Notes: generated by a model from the letters alone, not told the origin. Positions 7,668-16,487 are shown, counted from the stretch's first letter. The stretch is 48,502 nucleotides of DNA from Butyricicoccus_A sp963601915 (GCA_963601915.1 CAVCGL010000016.1:1-48502); one strand, 5' to 3'. Numbers and translations: made by a program.

Positions 7668-9104
7668 TTATTCCAGCTGGTCACGATCCAGTCTGCCGTT
7701 TTCCGTCATCGGAAGCGAATCCACAATGCGGACAATGCCCGGAATCATATGCGTCGGCAAATGCGGACGCGCAGCCGCGCGGATCTGTCCCGGTGTCATC
7801 TCATGGCTGACGGTAACATAGGCAACCAAATGACCGTACCGCTCAACAACACCGCAGCCGGTGACGCCGTGAATGCGCACCATGTGGTTCTCAACATCGC
7901 CCGGCTCGATACGCACGCCGCGCACCTTAATCATGCCGTTCTTGCGATAGCTCCAATACAACTTTCCTTCTTCTGTGACAAAGCCAATATCACCGGTACG
8001 GAAGGCTGGCTGTCCGTCAATCGTGCAGAATCCGCCCTCGTCATCATTGGTATATCCGCCGGTAACGCTCTTGCCAATCAGGACAATTTCTCCCTCTTCG
8101 CCAACCGGGACATCTTCATTTCCCTTCATCACGCGAATGGTCGTGCAGGCATCCTTGACAATGCCAACCGGCAGTCTGTCATCACACATGTCATCAGTGA
8201 TCTGTGCCGCACAGACATTACAGGTCGCCTCCGTCGGGCCATAGCCGTTGATGACCGTCAGATCTCCATCAAAGCACTTGAGCAAGTGACGAACCGTGCC
8301 CGGATGCAGCGACTCACCGGACAAATATACCACTCGCAGCTGCGGCATCATTTTTCTGCCAAAGCTGTTGCTCTGCATCATAAAATGTACGAGCGTCGGC
8401 GGAAGCACCATCATCGCGGCATTGGATTTGATTAGATGCGGATACAGCATGGTCAGATGCTGCTGAATCTCCGAATTGGTTGTCACCAGCGTTCTGCCAT
8501 GCGTCAGCGCATAATAAATATCCGTCAGCGACAGATCAATAGAAAACATCGCCAGATTCAAAACGGTTCCCTCTTCCTCCGGCTTGAGCGGAATCGTCTT
8601 GTCCATCCAGTCAATATAGTTATTCAAATTACCGCGCGTCGCCTGCACGCCCTTCGGATTGCCTGTGCTGCCGGATGTAAAGGTGATATAAGCCAGCTGG
8701 TCATCCGAATAAGACGTCGGCAGCTGTACTTCTTCCTCCGGCGGCTGATCTGAAGCCGCCATAATATTTAAGGAGAGCGCCGAACCCGCACCGGCAAAGC
8801 CGCGGCCAACCGCACACAAAATCAGACCGGCATCCGCCTGCGAAGCAATTGCCTTGCGGCGGCCGACCGGCTGCTGCGGGCTGACCGGAATATACGGCAC
8901 GCCCGCGCGAAGACAGGCTACGTATGCTAATATCATGCTGTATTCCTTGTGACCATATACAATAACACGCTTTGTGCCAGATGCGACAATATGCTTTGCC
9001 AGATTTTCCGATCTGCGATACAGCTCTCCATAGGTAATCGAACCGGAAGAGGAAGAAACCGCTACAACGTCCTCTGGCTGCTTATAAATTGTTGAAATAT
9101 CCAT
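7668..9104 (-). CDS. Stand-alone adenylation enzyme, DltA-like
   Basis: A 478-residue AMP-binding (ANL superfamily) enzyme, nearest in look to DltA or a free-standing nonribosomal peptide adenylation domain. Core motifs are present: A3 FTSGSTGNPKG (142-152), A5 NGYGPTEAT (286-294), A7 FRTGD (368-372), A8 KVRGVRIEPGD (393-403). The C-terminal A10 motif reads ENGRLDR (468-474): the usual catalytic lysine of NGKxDR is Arg471, encoded AGA. That lysine normally contacts the acyl-adenylate, so activity may be altered. No carrier protein, thioesterase or dltBCD lies nearby, so it acts alone or in trans. It would activate an amino or carboxylic acid with ATP; the substrate is unknown. Confidence 0.8.
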   Translation of the reverse strand: MDISTIYKQPEDVVAVSSSSGSITYGELYRRSENLAKHIVASGTKRVIVYGHKEYSMILAYVACLRAGVPYIPVSPQQPVGRRKAIASQADAGLILCAVGRGFAGAGSALSLNIMAASDQPPEEEVQLPTSYSDDQLAYITFTSGSTGNPKGVQATRGNLNNYIDWMDKTIPLKPEEEGTVLNLAMFSIDLSLTDIYYALTHGRTLVTTNSEIQQHLTMLYPHLIKSNAAMMVLPPTLVHFMMQSNSFGRKMMPQLRVVYLSGESLHPGTVRHLLKCFDGDLTVINGYGPTEATCNVCAAQITDDMCDDRLPVGIVKDACTTIRVMKGNEDVPVGEEGEIVLIGKSVTGGYTNDDEGGFCTIDGQPAFRTGDIGFVTEEGKLYWSYRKNGMIKVRGVRIEPGDVENHMVRIHGVTGCGVVERYGHLVAYVTVSHEMTPGQIRAAARPHLPTHMIPGIVRIVDSLPMTENGRLDRDQLE

Positions 9105-9166
9105 TCGACTTCACTCCTGTCTTGCGTCTCAAACAACGTAACACAAAATAACTCTTGCTATTAAAA

Positions 9167-9195
9167 ATGATACCATGCCACGCACATTCTTTCAA
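9167..9195 (-). promoter_or_regulatory. Promoter of the adenylation-domain gene
   Basis: On the minus strand TTGAAA (9190-9195), 17 bp, TATCAT (9167-9172). Confidence 0.6.
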
Positions 9196-9247
9196 CCAAA
9201 TTTCCTGTATTTTCTTGCGAAACTTTGAAATTTATATAATTTTATCC

Positions 9248-9276
9248 TTGACAGACTGACAAAAAAGTATTAGGAT
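9248..9276 (+). promoter_or_regulatory. Promoter of metK
   Basis: TTGACA (9248-9253), 17 bp, TAGGAT (9271-9276), placing the transcript start just before the SAM riboswitch. Confidence 0.65.
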
Positions 9277-9292
9277 AATGGCATCAAGTAAA

Positions 9293-9436
9293 TATCCTTA
9301 TCAAGAGAGGCGGAGGGAACGGCCCTATGAAACCCGGCAACCTACTATGGCAAGGTGCCAAATCCGACGGTATTACCAGATCGAAAGATGAGGGAATCAT
9401 TCGGCGCTCTGTGTAATCGGCAGAAGCGCTTTTTTA
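9293..9436 (+). promoter_or_regulatory. SAM-I (S-box) riboswitch with terminator
   Basis: The leader carries the conserved S-box core: CTTATCAAGAGAGG near 9297, GGAGGGAACGGCCC, ATGAAACCCGGCAACC, AAGGTGCCAAATCC and GAAAGATGAGGG ending near 9394. It is followed by a terminator stem GCGCT/AGCGC (9404-9408 with 9425-9429, a bulged A inside) and six T. SAM binding is expected to favour the terminator and so reduce metK expression, a standard feedback loop on SAM synthetase. Confidence 0.95.
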
Positions 9437-9478
9437 TTCGTTAATTCAAAACACATCTTATAGAAAGAAGGTATCCCA

Positions 9479-10663
9479 ATGGGAAAGAACTTATTTACCT
9501 CCGAGTCCGTTACTGAAGGACATCCGGACAAAATCTGCGACCAGATCTCTGATGCTATTCTGGACGCAATCATCGCAAAGGATCCGACCGCTCGTGTCGC
9601 TTGTGAGACAACCGTAACCACCGGTATCATCTCCATCATGGGCGAGATTACCACCAACGCCGTTGTCGATTACGGCACCATCGCTCGTGAGACCGTTCGT
9701 GAGATCGGCTATGACCGCGCAAAGTTTGGCTTTGACTGCGACACCTGCGCCGTTGTCACCAGCATCGACAAGCAGTCTACCGACATCGCTATGGGTGTTG
9801 ACAAGGCACTGGAGACCAAGGAAGACGCTGCCCTCGACCTGACCAATGGCGCAGGCGACCAGGGCATGATGTTCGGCTACGCTTGCACCGAGACACCGGA
9901 ACTGATGCCGCTGCCGATCTCTCTGGCACAGAAGATGGCAAAGAAGCTGACCGATGTCCGCAAGGCTGGCACAGTTGATTATCTGCGTCCGGACGGCAAG
10001 ACACAGGTTACCGTTGAGTATGACGAAAACAACAAGCCGATTCACATCGACACCGTTGTTCTGTCCACCCAGCACAACCCGGAAGTGACACTGGAGCAGA
10101 TCCGCAAGGATATGATTGAGCTGGTTATCAAGCCGACTCTGCCGGCTGACCTGTTCGACGAGAATACACGTATTTTCGTCAATCCGACCGGTCGTTTTGT
10201 TATCGGCGGCCCGCAGGGTGACTCCGGTCTGACCGGCCGTAAGATCATCGTTGATACATACGGCGGTTCTGCACCGCACGGCGGCGGCGCATTCTCCGGC
10301 AAGGACCCGACCAAGGTTGACCGTTCTGCCGCTTACGCTGCTCGCTATGTCGCAAAGAACATCGTCGCTGCCGGTCTGGCTGACAAGTGCCAGGTACAGC
10401 TTGCATACGCTATCGGCGTGGCACAGCCGGTATCTATTCGTGTAGAGACCTTCGGCACCGGTACGGTTGCTGACTCCAAGCTGGAAGATGCTGTTGAGCA
10501 GGTATTCGATCTGCGTCCGACCGCAATCATCCGCGATCTGGATCTGCGCCGCCCGATTTACCGTCAGCTCGCTGCTTACGGCCACATGGGACGTACCGAT
10601 CTGGGCGTTACTTGGGAAAAGACCGACCGTGTTGACGCACTGAAGGCTGCTGTTGCAGGTTAA
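9479..10663 (+). CDS. metK: S-adenosylmethionine synthetase
   Basis: A full-length cytosolic methionine adenosyltransferase (394 residues), which makes SAM from methionine and ATP with release of phosphate and pyrophosphate. Signature motifs are intact: GHPDK (14-18), GAGDQG (124-129) and the phosphate-binding GGGAFSGKD (268-276). The ATG at 9479 is preceded by AGAAAGAAGG. Expression is under the SAM-I riboswitch immediately upstream and the gene is monocistronic, ended by a UUCG-loop terminator. It supplies SAM for the cell and for reactivation of the cobalamin methionine synthase encoded at 33-37 kb. Confidence 0.98.
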   Translation: MGKNLFTSESVTEGHPDKICDQISDAILDAIIAKDPTARVACETTVTTGIISIMGEITTNAVVDYGTIARETVREIGYDRAKFGFDCDTCAVVTSIDKQSTDIAMGVDKALETKEDAALDLTNGAGDQGMMFGYACTETPELMPLPISLAQKMAKKLTDVRKAGTVDYLRPDGKTQVTVEYDENNKPIHIDTVVLSTQHNPEVTLEQIRKDMIELVIKPTLPADLFDENTRIFVNPTGRFVIGGPQGDSGLTGRKIIVDTYGGSAPHGGGAFSGKDPTKVDRSAAYAARYVAKNIVAAGLADKCQVQLAYAIGVAQPVSIRVETFGTGTVADSKLEDAVEQVFDLRPTAIIRDLDLRRPIYRQLAAYGHMGRTDLGVTWEKTDRVDALKAAVAG

Positions 10664-10673
10664 TTCTTCTGAC

Positions 10674-10716
10674 AAAAAAACCAGCGCGTGTATCTTCGGA
10701 TACACGCGCTTTTTCT
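10674..10716 (+). terminator. Terminator of metK
   Basis: AGCGCGTGTATC (10683-10694), loop TTCG, and its exact complement (10699-10710), then TTTTT. An A tract before the stem could let it work in reverse too. Confidence 0.9.
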
Positions 10717-10730
10717 ATGCGCCAATACAA

Positions 10731-10760
10731 AAGAGGCTACAGACGAATCTGTAGCCTCCC
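10731..10760 (-). terminator. Terminator of the sugar ABC operon
   Basis: GAGGCTACAGA (10733-10743), loop CGAA, perfect complement 10748-10758; the minus strand continues TTTTGT after the stem. It lies 45 bp past the permease stop. Confidence 0.75.
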
Positions 10761-10805
10761 TGTTTACAAGAGAATGAGAGTCTATGTGTTTGCTGAATAA
10801 ACTTC

Positions 10806-11792
10806 TTACGGGCGAACTGCGTTCTTTCTCATATCAACGACTACGGATACAACGATAATCAAGCCCTTGATTACCTGTGTCAGGTTATCGTTAACACCCA
10901 GAAGAACGAGGCCGTTGTTGATGATACCCAGAATCAGGATACCGGACAGTACACCGGACATACGGCAGATACCGCCTGTCTGAGAAGTACCACCGATGGT
11001 AGCTGCTGCGATCGCATCGAACTCGTACTGCAAGCCGTTGGTAGACGGGTCAGCAGAACCGGTACGTGCTGCCAGCATTGCGCCAGCCAGACCGGACAGA
11101 AGGCCACACCACATATAAGTGAGAATCAGGTTCTTCTCTACATTGATACCAGCTACGCGAGCTGCCTGACGGTTGCCGCCGATTGCGAAGATGTTCTTGC
11201 CGAAGCGGCACTGCGTCATCATAAACCACGAAATAATAAAGACAATTAAGAAGATGAATACAACCATCGGAACTCCGGCAATCTTATAAACGGCGAAGTT
11301 ACGGAAGCTCTGATCCAAGTTGGATACCGGCTTATTGGAGTACATCTTTGCCAAGGCTCGACATATAAGCTGTGAGCCCAACGTCGCGATAAACGGATGA
11401 ATATGGGTGCAAGCGACCAGCCAGCCACAGATGATACCAACGATTGCGCCGATTACCATAGCAACGATGATACAAACAACTGCCGGCAGATGTACGCTAA
11501 TCAGACGAGTCGGCAGATCAGCCTGCTGTGCGAGGGACGCAGATACTACAGCGGACAGAGCAGCTACAGCACCAGGACCCAGATCGATACCAGCGGACAG
11601 GATGCACCAGCAAACGCCGCAGGTAATGATGCCCTTGACGGACTCGGACGAAATCAATGTGGTCAGGTTGCCGACAGTCATAAACTTCGGACGAACCGCG
11701 GTCAGAGCAATTGCCAAGATAATCAGCACGAACCACATGGCGTTGTCTGACATGAATTTTTTAAAATCAAAGCCCTTTTTTGTTGCTTCCAT
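10806..11792 (-). CDS. Ribose/galactose-type ABC transporter permease
   Basis: A 328-residue integral membrane permease of the RbsC/MglC family (BPD_transp_2), with about eight to ten hydrophobic segments. Family landmarks include LSAGIDLGPGA near the N-terminal third, FIATLGSQLI, the cytoplasmic IGGNRQAARVAGINV loop that contacts the ATPase, and the GTSQTGG segment near the end. It forms the channel dimer of a sugar importer and is the last gene of the SBP-ATPase-permease operon, 21 bp after the ATPase gene. The ATG at 11792 follows AAAGGGGAG. The sugar is not identifiable from sequence; ribose, galactose, xylose and inositol are all carried by relatives. Confidence 0.9.
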   Translation of the reverse strand: MEATKKGFDFKKFMSDNAMWFVLIILAIALTAVRPKFMTVGNLTTLISSESVKGIITCGVCWCILSAGIDLGPGAVAALSAVVSASLAQQADLPTRLISVHLPAVVCIIVAMVIGAIVGIICGWLVACTHIHPFIATLGSQLICRALAKMYSNKPVSNLDQSFRNFAVYKIAGVPMVVFIFLIVFIISWFMMTQCRFGKNIFAIGGNRQAARVAGINVEKNLILTYMWCGLLSGLAGAMLAARTGSADPSTNGLQYEFDAIAAATIGGTSQTGGICRMSGVLSGILILGIINNGLVLLGVNDNLTQVIKGLIIVVSVVVDMRKNAVRP

Positions 11793-11813
11793 TATGAGAG
11801 TCTCCCCTTTCTT

Positions 11814-13346
11814 TTACTTGGCAGCGGCGAAGTCGTTCTTTTCGCCGTGTGCATAGGTCAGCAGCTCCTGTGAATCATACGGATCGCCGCCGTCACGGTT
11901 ACGGTCGATAATGCCCATCATGTGACCCTCGTACATAACCAGAATGCGGTCAGCCATGCCGGATACTTCTGGAAGCTCGGAGGAAATCATGATGATTGCC
12001 TTACCTTCGCCTGCCAGCTGCGTAATAATCGAATGGATTTCAGATTTTGCACCGACGTCGATACCACGAGTCGGTTCATCGACAATCAGGATGTCCGGAT
12101 TCAGCAGCAGCCAACGTGCCAGAAGCACCTTCTGCTGGTTACCGCCGGACAGGTTCATAATGCGCTGACGCATGGACGGCGTCTTGGTGCGCATTGCCTG
12201 ATTCCATTTGATTGCATCCTCTTCCATCTTCTTATGATTCTGGGGGAAACCATAATTTTTCAGGGATGCCATAACGGTATTTTCTGTAATATCAAGCAGT
12301 CCAAAGATACCATTGCCGCGGCGGTCCTCGGTCAGAAGACCAATCGAGTTTGCAATCGCATCCTCCGGGCTCTTGATGTTAACTTCCTTGCCATTGAGGA
12401 AAATCTGACCAGCGGTCTTTTTGCGCATACCGAAGATGGTTTCTACAACCTCGGTACGGCCTGCACCTACCAGACCCGCAAATCCGAAGATTTCGCCGCG
12501 GTGTACCTGGAAACTTACGTGCTCAAACGACTTGCCGGATGCCAGATCCTTAACTTCCAGAATAACATCACCGATCTCACAGTCAACCTTCGGGAACATG
12601 TTGCCAACCTGACGTCCTACCATCATCTCTACAACCTTGTCCACGTTGAGGTTTTCTGCGCGGTCTGTGCCGATGTACTCACCGTCACGGAATACGCTGA
12701 TGTCATCACTGATGCGGAAGATTTCTTCCATCTTATGAGAAATGTAGATAATTGCTACGTTCTTGGACTTCAGGTCTGCGATAATATCGAACAGATGCTC
12801 TACTTCCGTCTCGGTCAGAGCGGATGTCGGCTCGTCCATGATTACGACCTTGGTGTCATAGGATACTGCCTTTGCAATTTCTACCATCTGCTGCTGAGCA
12901 ACCGTCAGATCTCTCATCATATCGTCCGGATTCAGCGCCAGATTCCACTTTTCAAACAGTTCTTGTGCTTCTCTGCGTGCCCGCTTGTGGTCACACATCA
13001 GCTTGTTCTTCATCGGGAAGCGGCCGAGCCACAGGTTCTCGCACACGGTACGGTCCGGTACCGGAGAAAGCTCCTGATGGATCATCGTAATGCCCGCGTT
13101 CATCGCCTGCAGCGGGCTCTTAAATTCTACTTCCTTGCCATCGAAGATAATCTTGCCAGAGGTGCACGGCTGAATGCCGATCAGACACTTCATCAGTGTC
13201 GATTTACCTGCACCGTTCTCACCCATCAGGGTATGTACGGTACCTGGGCGAACGTTCAGCTGTACGCCTTTCAGAGCTCTTACGCCCGGAAATTCCTTGA
13301 CAATGTCATGCATTTCGAGGATATACTCACTCACGTTTGTGTTCAC
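11814..13346 (-). CDS. Sugar ABC transporter ATP-binding protein
   Basis: A 510-residue double ATPase of the RbsA/MglA type that powers import by the neighbouring permease. The first cassette has Walker A GENGAGKST (42-50), Q-loop and Walker B VVIMDEPTSAL, but a non-canonical C-loop (LTVAQQQMVEIAKA). The second has a degenerate Walker A (GLVGAGRTE), a good signature LSGGNQQKV and Walker B ILIVDEPTRGID, a division of labour typical of this family. The reading frame opens with GTG at 13346 after AGGAAAGGC; a GTG four codons later is an alternative. The middle gene of the operon, separated from the binding-protein gene by 121 bp with a hairpin. Confidence 0.93.
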   Translation of the reverse strand: MNTNVSEYILEMHDIVKEFPGVRALKGVQLNVRPGTVHTLMGENGAGKSTLMKCLIGIQPCTSGKIIFDGKEVEFKSPLQAMNAGITMIHQELSPVPDRTVCENLWLGRFPMKNKLMCDHKRARREAQELFEKWNLALNPDDMMRDLTVAQQQMVEIAKAVSYDTKVVIMDEPTSALTETEVEHLFDIIADLKSKNVAIIYISHKMEEIFRISDDISVFRDGEYIGTDRAENLNVDKVVEMMVGRQVGNMFPKVDCEIGDVILEVKDLASGKSFEHVSFQVHRGEIFGFAGLVGAGRTEVVETIFGMRKKTAGQIFLNGKEVNIKSPEDAIANSIGLLTEDRRGNGIFGLLDITENTVMASLKNYGFPQNHKKMEEDAIKWNQAMRTKTPSMRQRIMNLSGGNQQKVLLARWLLLNPDILIVDEPTRGIDVGAKSEIHSIITQLAGEGKAIIMISSELPEVSGMADRILVMYEGHMMGIIDRNRDGGDPYDSQELLTYAHGEKNDFAAAK

Positions 13347-13376
13347 CCTGCCTTTCCTACCTTCTTGCCTAAATGA

Positions 13377-13401
13377 GGGCGTCAGACCATGTCCGACGCC
13401 C
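13377..13401 (-). other. Intercistronic hairpin between binding protein and ATPase
   Basis: GGGCGTC/GACGCCC outer stem (13377-13383 with 13395-13401) and GAC/GTC inner pairs. No T tract follows on the minus strand, so it probably protects or partly terminates the mRNA and keeps the binding protein in excess, as is common in sugar ABC operons. Confidence 0.55.
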
Positions 13402-13467
13402 CCAACGTCTCAACTCGTTACTTTGCGGTTATCCTTCTCTCTCAAAAATAACCGTTTTCCCTGCAAA

Positions 13468-14493
13468 TTAGAGATAATCTGCTACGTTGTCCTTGGTTAC
13501 CGGCTCAAACGGAATCCAAACGATGGAATCGCTGTAGTCCTTGCCAGTCTCGTCCTTGGTGAACGCAGTGCCGTCGTTGGCAGCCTTGCCGTTAACGAGG
13601 TTCAGAGCAGCTTCGATGCAGCCCTTGCCCTGTCCGAGCGGGTTCTGGTAAACGGTCATTGCCATCTTGCCAGCCTGAACAGCTGCTGCGCCGTCCTTGG
13701 TGCAGTCGATACCAACAATCGGGAACGAGGACGGATCAACGCCAGCTGCCTCGCAAGCCTCGATGGCGCCGAGAGCCATTGCGTCGTTATTGGAAATGAT
13801 GCAGTCAAATTCCTGTCCGGAAGTCAGAACCGGGCTGATCTTGTTCATAGCCTCTGCGCGGTCATACTTACCAGCCAGATCGACAACGGAAGTTGCCTTG
13901 ATTCCATTATCTTCCAGTGCCTTCAGAACACCTGCACAGCGCTTGATCTGAGATACCTGACCCAGCTCGCCCTGAAGCAGAATGTACTTGATTTCGGTCT
14001 TGCCCTGCTTCTTGAAGTAATCAGCCAGATACTCGCCTTGGAAGTAACCAGAGGTATCCTCGTTGGAACCACAGAAGCCAACGTTCTTTGCCGAAAGAAC
14101 TTCCATATCAGACGGCGGACGGTTTACGAATACCAGCGGCGTTTCGCCAGCTGCATCTACGAGGGACTGTGCTGCATCGGAGTCTACCGGGTTCACGATA
14201 ACAGCTTCGTCACCGCCGTTTACTGCGGTCTCGATGTACTGAATCTGCTTTGCAGAGTCGTTCTGCGCATCCTGAGAAGTCAGCGTAACGCCTGCCTCTT
14301 CTGCCGCGGACATAGCCGCAGATTCCAGTGTGGACAGGAACTCATCACGAGTAGACATAATCAATGTCATGGTACCATTTTCACCGGAGCCGCCAGAAGC
14401 CTTGGAGTCGCCGCCAGACGATCCGCAGCCTGCCATCATGCCTGCGCAGGTTGCGCCAGCCAGGAGGACTGCCATCATTTTTTTCAGTTTCAT
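13468..14493 (-). CDS. Sugar-binding lipoprotein of ABC transporter
   Basis: A 341-residue periplasmic-binding-protein family lipoprotein (ribose/galactose/allose cluster) that captures sugar outside the membrane for the adjacent importer. The N-terminus has Lys residues, a hydrophobic stretch and a lipobox ending MAGC with Cys at about residue 19, followed by a Gly/Ser-rich linker; the two Rossmann-like lobes follow, with the family pattern VGIDCTKDGAAAVQAG in the C-terminal half. The ATG at 14493 is chosen because a GAGGAGAG site lies just upstream and a signal peptide starts there; the open frame extends 57 codons further but without these signs. First gene of the operon, ahead of the ATPase and permease. 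Ligand unknown. Confidence 0.93.
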   Translation of the reverse strand: MKLKKMMAVLLAGATCAGMMAGCGSSGGDSKASGGSGENGTMTLIMSTRDEFLSTLESAAMSAAEEAGVTLTSQDAQNDSAKQIQYIETAVNGGDEAVIVNPVDSDAAQSLVDAAGETPLVFVNRPPSDMEVLSAKNVGFCGSNEDTSGYFQGEYLADYFKKQGKTEIKYILLQGELGQVSQIKRCAGVLKALEDNGIKATSVVDLAGKYDRAEAMNKISPVLTSGQEFDCIISNNDAMALGAIEACEAAGVDPSSFPIVGIDCTKDGAAAVQAGKMAMTVYQNPLGQGKGCIEAALNLVNGKAANDGTAFTKDETGKDYSDSIVWIPFEPVTKDNVADYL

Positions 14494-14558
14494 AGTTTCT
14501 CTCCTCTTCTTTTCTGTCTTTTGCGTTTGGGATGACGCGCTTGACTTTTGATGTATTA

Positions 14559-14587
14559 AGAATAGCACCCAAATGTTACAATTGCAA
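14559..14587 (-). promoter_or_regulatory. Promoter of the sugar ABC operon
   Basis: On the minus strand TTGCAA (14582-14587), 17 bp, TATTCT (14559-14564), giving a leader of about 60 bases. A further candidate -10 (TATAGT) beside the palindrome at 14674-14685 has no good -35. Confidence 0.5.
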
Positions 14588-15151
14588 GTATTTATTTGTT
14601 GATTTTGACCAAACACGAATTTTTCATGCAATCCTCCTAAGTTTTTTGCAGTTTTTTTGTACAACTATAACATGCAATATATTGCTTGATTTTCTCTCTA
14701 TTTTTTCTTATTTCTTTTTCGTCCATCTTTTATGGTAAATTATCGTCATTTGTTTGTATTATTTCGTATTTTCGTTCTCCTATTTTTATTTTTGCTCACT
14801 CTGTTTTGATTTTTTGTCCCGTACATCTTTGTACAATTTGTCACTTTTCTGTTTATTCTTCCTGCGTTCTCGTACACACTTTTCGTCTTTTTATCAGATA
14901 AATTGCTATTGTCTAAAAATTTTTCCACTTTTTTTACGCAATCGTATCTTGCATCTGTTGTCAAAGCATCATCGTTCTTTGTTTATTTTTTCACTAGCAG
15001 CGAAGCATGATTTCTTTGTTTTTTCTGTTATTTCTTTATATTGCATCATTTTTCCATCTGATTTTCCCCTCAAAAAATAGCAAAATCTTGTCCTTTCCAT
15101 GTCACTTTTGATAAAAAGTATTCTTCTGTGTATTTTTCTGTCTCGACACCG

Positions 15152-15200
15152 TTTTGATAGAAATCCCGTGCTATAAAAACACAATTTCGATAGAATTCCC
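15152..15200. repeat. Two direct repeats of a GATAGAA motif, 33 bp apart
   Basis: TTTTGATAGAAATCCC (15152-15167) and TTTCGATAGAATTCCC (15185-15200) match at 13 of 16 positions and are three helical turns apart. A weaker relative (TTTTGATAAAA) lies at 15106. The core TTTGATAGAA also forms the arms of the inverted repeat in the iolG leader. Confidence 0.5.
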
Positions 15201-15389
15201 TCAATCTTCGTTTTTTCAACAGTATGTAGAAGAACTATCCACCCGACATGCATGAAGAAAAAACCAATATTCCGCTATCGTCTTCCGCTTTACAAAGCTA
15301 TCTGATTTTGGTACACTTGAGGTAAAGATACGGGTAATTGCTGATGATAGTATCAGCACTCGTTCACATGGAAAGGAGTCCATATAATT

Positions 15390-16487
15390 ATGTCTTATGG
15401 TATCAAATCCCCTGCACGTTACATGCAGGGCAATGGCGAGCTGGCAAATCTCGGCAAAAACGTCAAGAAAATGGGCGAAAAGTTTCTCGTCCTCTGCTCT
15501 CCGAACAACAAGAAGCGCGTCGGCGCACAGATCGAAGAGAGCCTGAAGTCTGTGGAAAAGGAAGTCATTTTCTGCGAATTTAACGGTGAGTGCACCAAGG
15601 CAGAAATCTCCCGCGTCATGGATGTCGTCACCGAGAACAACTGTGACGTCGTCATCGGTGTCGGCGGCGGCAAGGTCATCGACACGGCAAAGGCTGTTGT
15701 CACCAACCTCGGCGGCTACCAGCTGGTTATCATCCCGACCGTTGCATCCAACGACTCCCCGTGCAGCGGCGTTGCTGTTATCTACAATGATGAAGGTGTT
15801 GTCATCAAGGCACTGATGATGAAGCGCAATCCAGATCTCGTTCTGGTTGACACCGCTGTTATCGCCCAGTCTCCGAAGCGTCTGCTCGTTGCCGGCATGG
15901 GTGATGCTCTGGCTACTTGGTTTGAGGCTCGCGCCTGCAAGGCATCCGGCGTCAAGACCATGGCACGCGGTCAGTGCTCCAACACCGCTCTGATGATGTC
16001 CAAGCTGTGCTACGACATTCTGATTCGTGATGGTGCCGGTGCGCTGGAAGCTCTGGAAGCAAAGCAGTCCAACGATGCACTGGAAAATGTAGTTGAGGCT
16101 TGCATTTATCTGTCCGGCGTCGGCTTCGAGAGCGGCGGTCTGGCAGCAGCTCACGCCATCAACGATGGTTTCGCTTATGTTCCTCAGGCACACGGCATGT
16201 ATCACGGCGAAAAGGTTGCCTTCGGCACCATTGCCCAGCTGGTTCTGGAACATGCTTCCGAAGAAGAAATGAACGAAGTTCTGTCGTTTATGAAGCTGGT
16301 TGGTCTGCCGATGACGCTGGCTGATCTGGGCATCACCGATGTCAAGGAAGACGAAATCCGCAAGGTAGCAGAAGCTGCCGTTGTTCCGACGCAGTCCACC
16401 AAGAACCTGCGCAAGGAAATCACCGCAGACGAAGTATACGCTGCCATCATGGAAGCAGATAAGATCGGCGCGGCATTCAAGGCATAA
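15390..16487 (+). CDS. gldA: Glycerol dehydrogenase, iron/zinc alcohol dehydrogenase family
   Basis: A 365-residue NAD-dependent dehydrogenase of the GldA group that oxidises glycerol to dihydroxyacetone, or the reverse, in the cytosol. The NAD-binding GGGK is at 92-95, the substrate loop ASNDSPCSG at 119-127, and the metal ligands match GldA: Asp172 (GDALATWFEA), His255 (AAAHAINDGF) and His272 (HGMYHGEKVAFG). The ATG at 15390 follows a GGAAAGGAG site. The next gene, udp, starts 36 bp later in the same direction, so the two are probably co-transcribed. No dihydroxyacetone kinase is in the window. Relatives also reduce diacetyl or act on other vicinal diols. Confidence 0.93.
   Translation: MSYGIKSPARYMQGNGELANLGKNVKKMGEKFLVLCSPNNKKRVGAQIEESLKSVEKEVIFCEFNGECTKAEISRVMDVVTENNCDVVIGVGGGKVIDTAKAVVTNLGGYQLVIIPTVASNDSPCSGVAVIYNDEGVVIKALMMKRNPDLVLVDTAVIAQSPKRLLVAGMGDALATWFEARACKASGVKTMARGQCSNTALMMSKLCYDILIRDGAGALEALEAKQSNDALENVVEACIYLSGVGFESGGLAAAHAINDGFAYVPQAHGMYHGEKVAFGTIAQLVLEHASEEEMNEVLSFMKLVGLPMTLADLGITDVKEDEIRKVAEAAVVPTQSTKNLRKEITADEVYAAIMEADKIGAAFKA

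Larger units (their letters stand above)
14494..15389. other. Long AT-rich, T-skewed non-coding region
   Basis: About 900 bp without a credible gene. From roughly 14690 to 15240 the plus strand is strongly T-rich; open frames here are low-complexity Lys/Asn or Phe/Ser strings without ribosome sites and are not called. Contents recognised: the binding-protein promoter (14559-14587), a palindrome GCAATATATTGC (14674-14685), an 11-codon frame with AGGAGG at 14592-14627 (minus), and direct repeats at 15152 and 15185. Close to gldA, GCTGAT and ATCAGC (about 15340-15357) form a short inverted repeat. Confidence 0.5.

Noticed and set aside
9491..10705. Minus-strand frame of 404 codons
   Set aside because: It is fully antisense to metK, whose product, riboswitch and terminator are certain.
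14746..14964. Lys/Asn-rich minus-strand frame in the T-rich block
   Set aside because: Low complexity from base skew, no ribosome site and no family resemblance.
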